13,663 nt of DNA from Sulfurimonas sp. Its GTDB lineage: Bacteria > Campylobacterota > Campylobacteria > Campylobacterales > Sulfurimonadaceae. Every line of letters begins with the position of its first letter. The stretch's first letter is position 1. Under the pieces are notes generated by a model, which did not search any database, was not told the origin of the DNA, and saw only the letters and a program-made list of their open reading frames with translations. Below, piece by piece: positions 13,097-13,663 of this stretch. Where the stretch lies: positions 1-13,663 of the forward strand of contig JALSMC010000191.1 in assembly GCA_026987995.1 (NCBI GenBank), given 5' to 3'. The translations under genes and the position numbers were made by a program.

Positions 13097-13663
13097 ATGA
13101 ATAAACCTTTACTACTATCACTCGCCGCAGCGACTATACTTACATCTAGTCTAAACGCAGAGTCAATGTATGAGCGCATCCAGTCGATGGAGCTTAAAAT
13201 GAAGCAGATGCAAGAGGAATTAGTTACTCTTAAGTCACAAGATACTCAAGCAGTCGAGGAAGAAGAGGAAGACGAAACTTCTGACGAAGAGAATAATGAT
13301 GAGGGGACTGATGATGAAGGTGAAGATTCTGATGACTCTGAAGATGGGGATGATGATGAGGATGAAGAAGAAACAGTTGAAGATCGTCTAGCTGATCTTG
13401 AAGAGAGTATTACAGATCTTAACAAAAACACAAATGGTTCACATTTAAAGTTTGGTGTTGATTATAGATTTGCTCTTGATTCTCTACAGTATGATATGGC
13501 TGATGGAAGCAGAAAAACGAACAATGCTTTTATGACAAATAGACTATGGATTAATATGAACTGGAAAGCAACTGATAATCTTAGTTTTTCTGGACAACTT
13601 GCTTATAATAAAGCTTTTGGTCAACGTTCAGACGGGAATACCGGTAGTTCGACTAATCCAGGG
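13097..13663 (+). CDS. probable outer-membrane beta-barrel protein (5' part, runs off window)
   Basis: 189 codons are open to the right edge with no stop. A Sec signal peptide MNKPLLLSLAAATILTSSLNA is likely cut after residue 21. A short coiled coil follows (about 24-50, MYERIQSMELKMKQMQEELVTL), the kind of N-terminal helix found in many Campylobacterota outer-membrane proteins. Residues 54-92 are almost entirely Glu/Asp with a few Ser/Gly/Asn, then a second short helix (EDRLADLEESITDLNK). From about 115 alternating strands begin (HLKFGVDYRFALDSL, NRLWINMNWKATDNLSFSGQLAYNKAFG), as expected for a barrel. It resembles the DUF3373-type proteins of Sulfurimonas as I recall them, but this is a weak assignment. 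AAGGGG precedes the ATG by five bases. Transport substrate unknown. Confidence 0.85.
   Translation, partial: MNKPLLLSLAAATILTSSLNAESMYERIQSMELKMKQMQEELVTLKSQDTQAVEEEEEDETSDEENNDEGTDDEGEDSDDSEDGDDDEDEEETVEDRLADLEESITDLNKNTNGSHLKFGVDYRFALDSLQYDMADGSRKTNNAFMTNRLWINMNWKATDNLSFSGQLAYNKAFGQRSDGNTGSSTNPG

Noticed and set aside
13246..13431. 61-codon serine-rich minus-strand ORF
   Set aside because: Antisense of the Asp/Glu-rich linker of the outer-membrane protein gene.

Overview
The window looks like chromosomal DNA of a free-living Campylobacterota (epsilonproteobacterial) species, most like Sulfurimonas or a relative. The reasons are low GC, protein sequences of epsilonproteobacterial type, a CheB without a receiver domain next to CheR, and a gene order (rpsB-tsf-ABC ATPase-fliR-highly acidic protein-gmk-tatA-argS) that, as I recall it, matches Campylobacter jejuni Cj1182c to Cj1175c and in part Helicobacter pylori HP0319-HP0322. 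No tRNA, rRNA, insertion sequence, phage gene or CRISPR array was seen.

Layout. Bases 1-210 hold the uncertain tail of an upstream gene and the leader of a chemoreceptor gene. On the + strand, 211-3549 is a compact chemotaxis adaptation operon: a methyl-accepting chemotaxis protein with a nitrate/nitrite-sensing-type (NIT) domain, a CheB methylesterase and a CheR methyltransferase. It runs tail to tail, with 2 bases between stops, into a long minus-strand block. Read from its 5' side, that block is rpsB and tsf (translation), a 374-base intergenic region, a type II NADH dehydrogenase-like flavoprotein, a LolD/MacB-type ABC ATPase, fliR (flagellar export gate), a glutamate-rich protein with a receiver-like N terminus, gmk, tatA, argS and a 103-residue unknown. 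At the right edge a divergent + strand gene for a probable outer-membrane beta-barrel protein runs off the window.

The most interesting stretch is the tsf/NDH-2 intergenic region (10606-10979). It holds two near-identical intrinsic terminators, each with nine U residues. An extended -10 promoter lies just after the first one met by minus-strand transcription, and together they define a candidate small RNA of about 90 nt. The first 21 or so bases of that RNA are 18/21 complementary to the Shine-Dalgarno and start-codon region of a 20-codon ORF just downstream, which encodes a very hydrophobic peptide. The layout resembles type I toxin-antitoxin loci (Ibs/Sib, ZorO/OrzO, TisB/IstR), and I propose it as a candidate undescribed one.

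Other points of note are two genes whose ATG follows a perfect TATAAT by 5-6 bases with no Shine-Dalgarno (possible leaderless mRNAs), a structured rpsB leader behind a promoter with a GC-rich discriminator, and internal DNA repeats in the glutamate-rich gene. Several genes start with TTG or GTG (cheB, argS, gmk and the Glu-rich gene).
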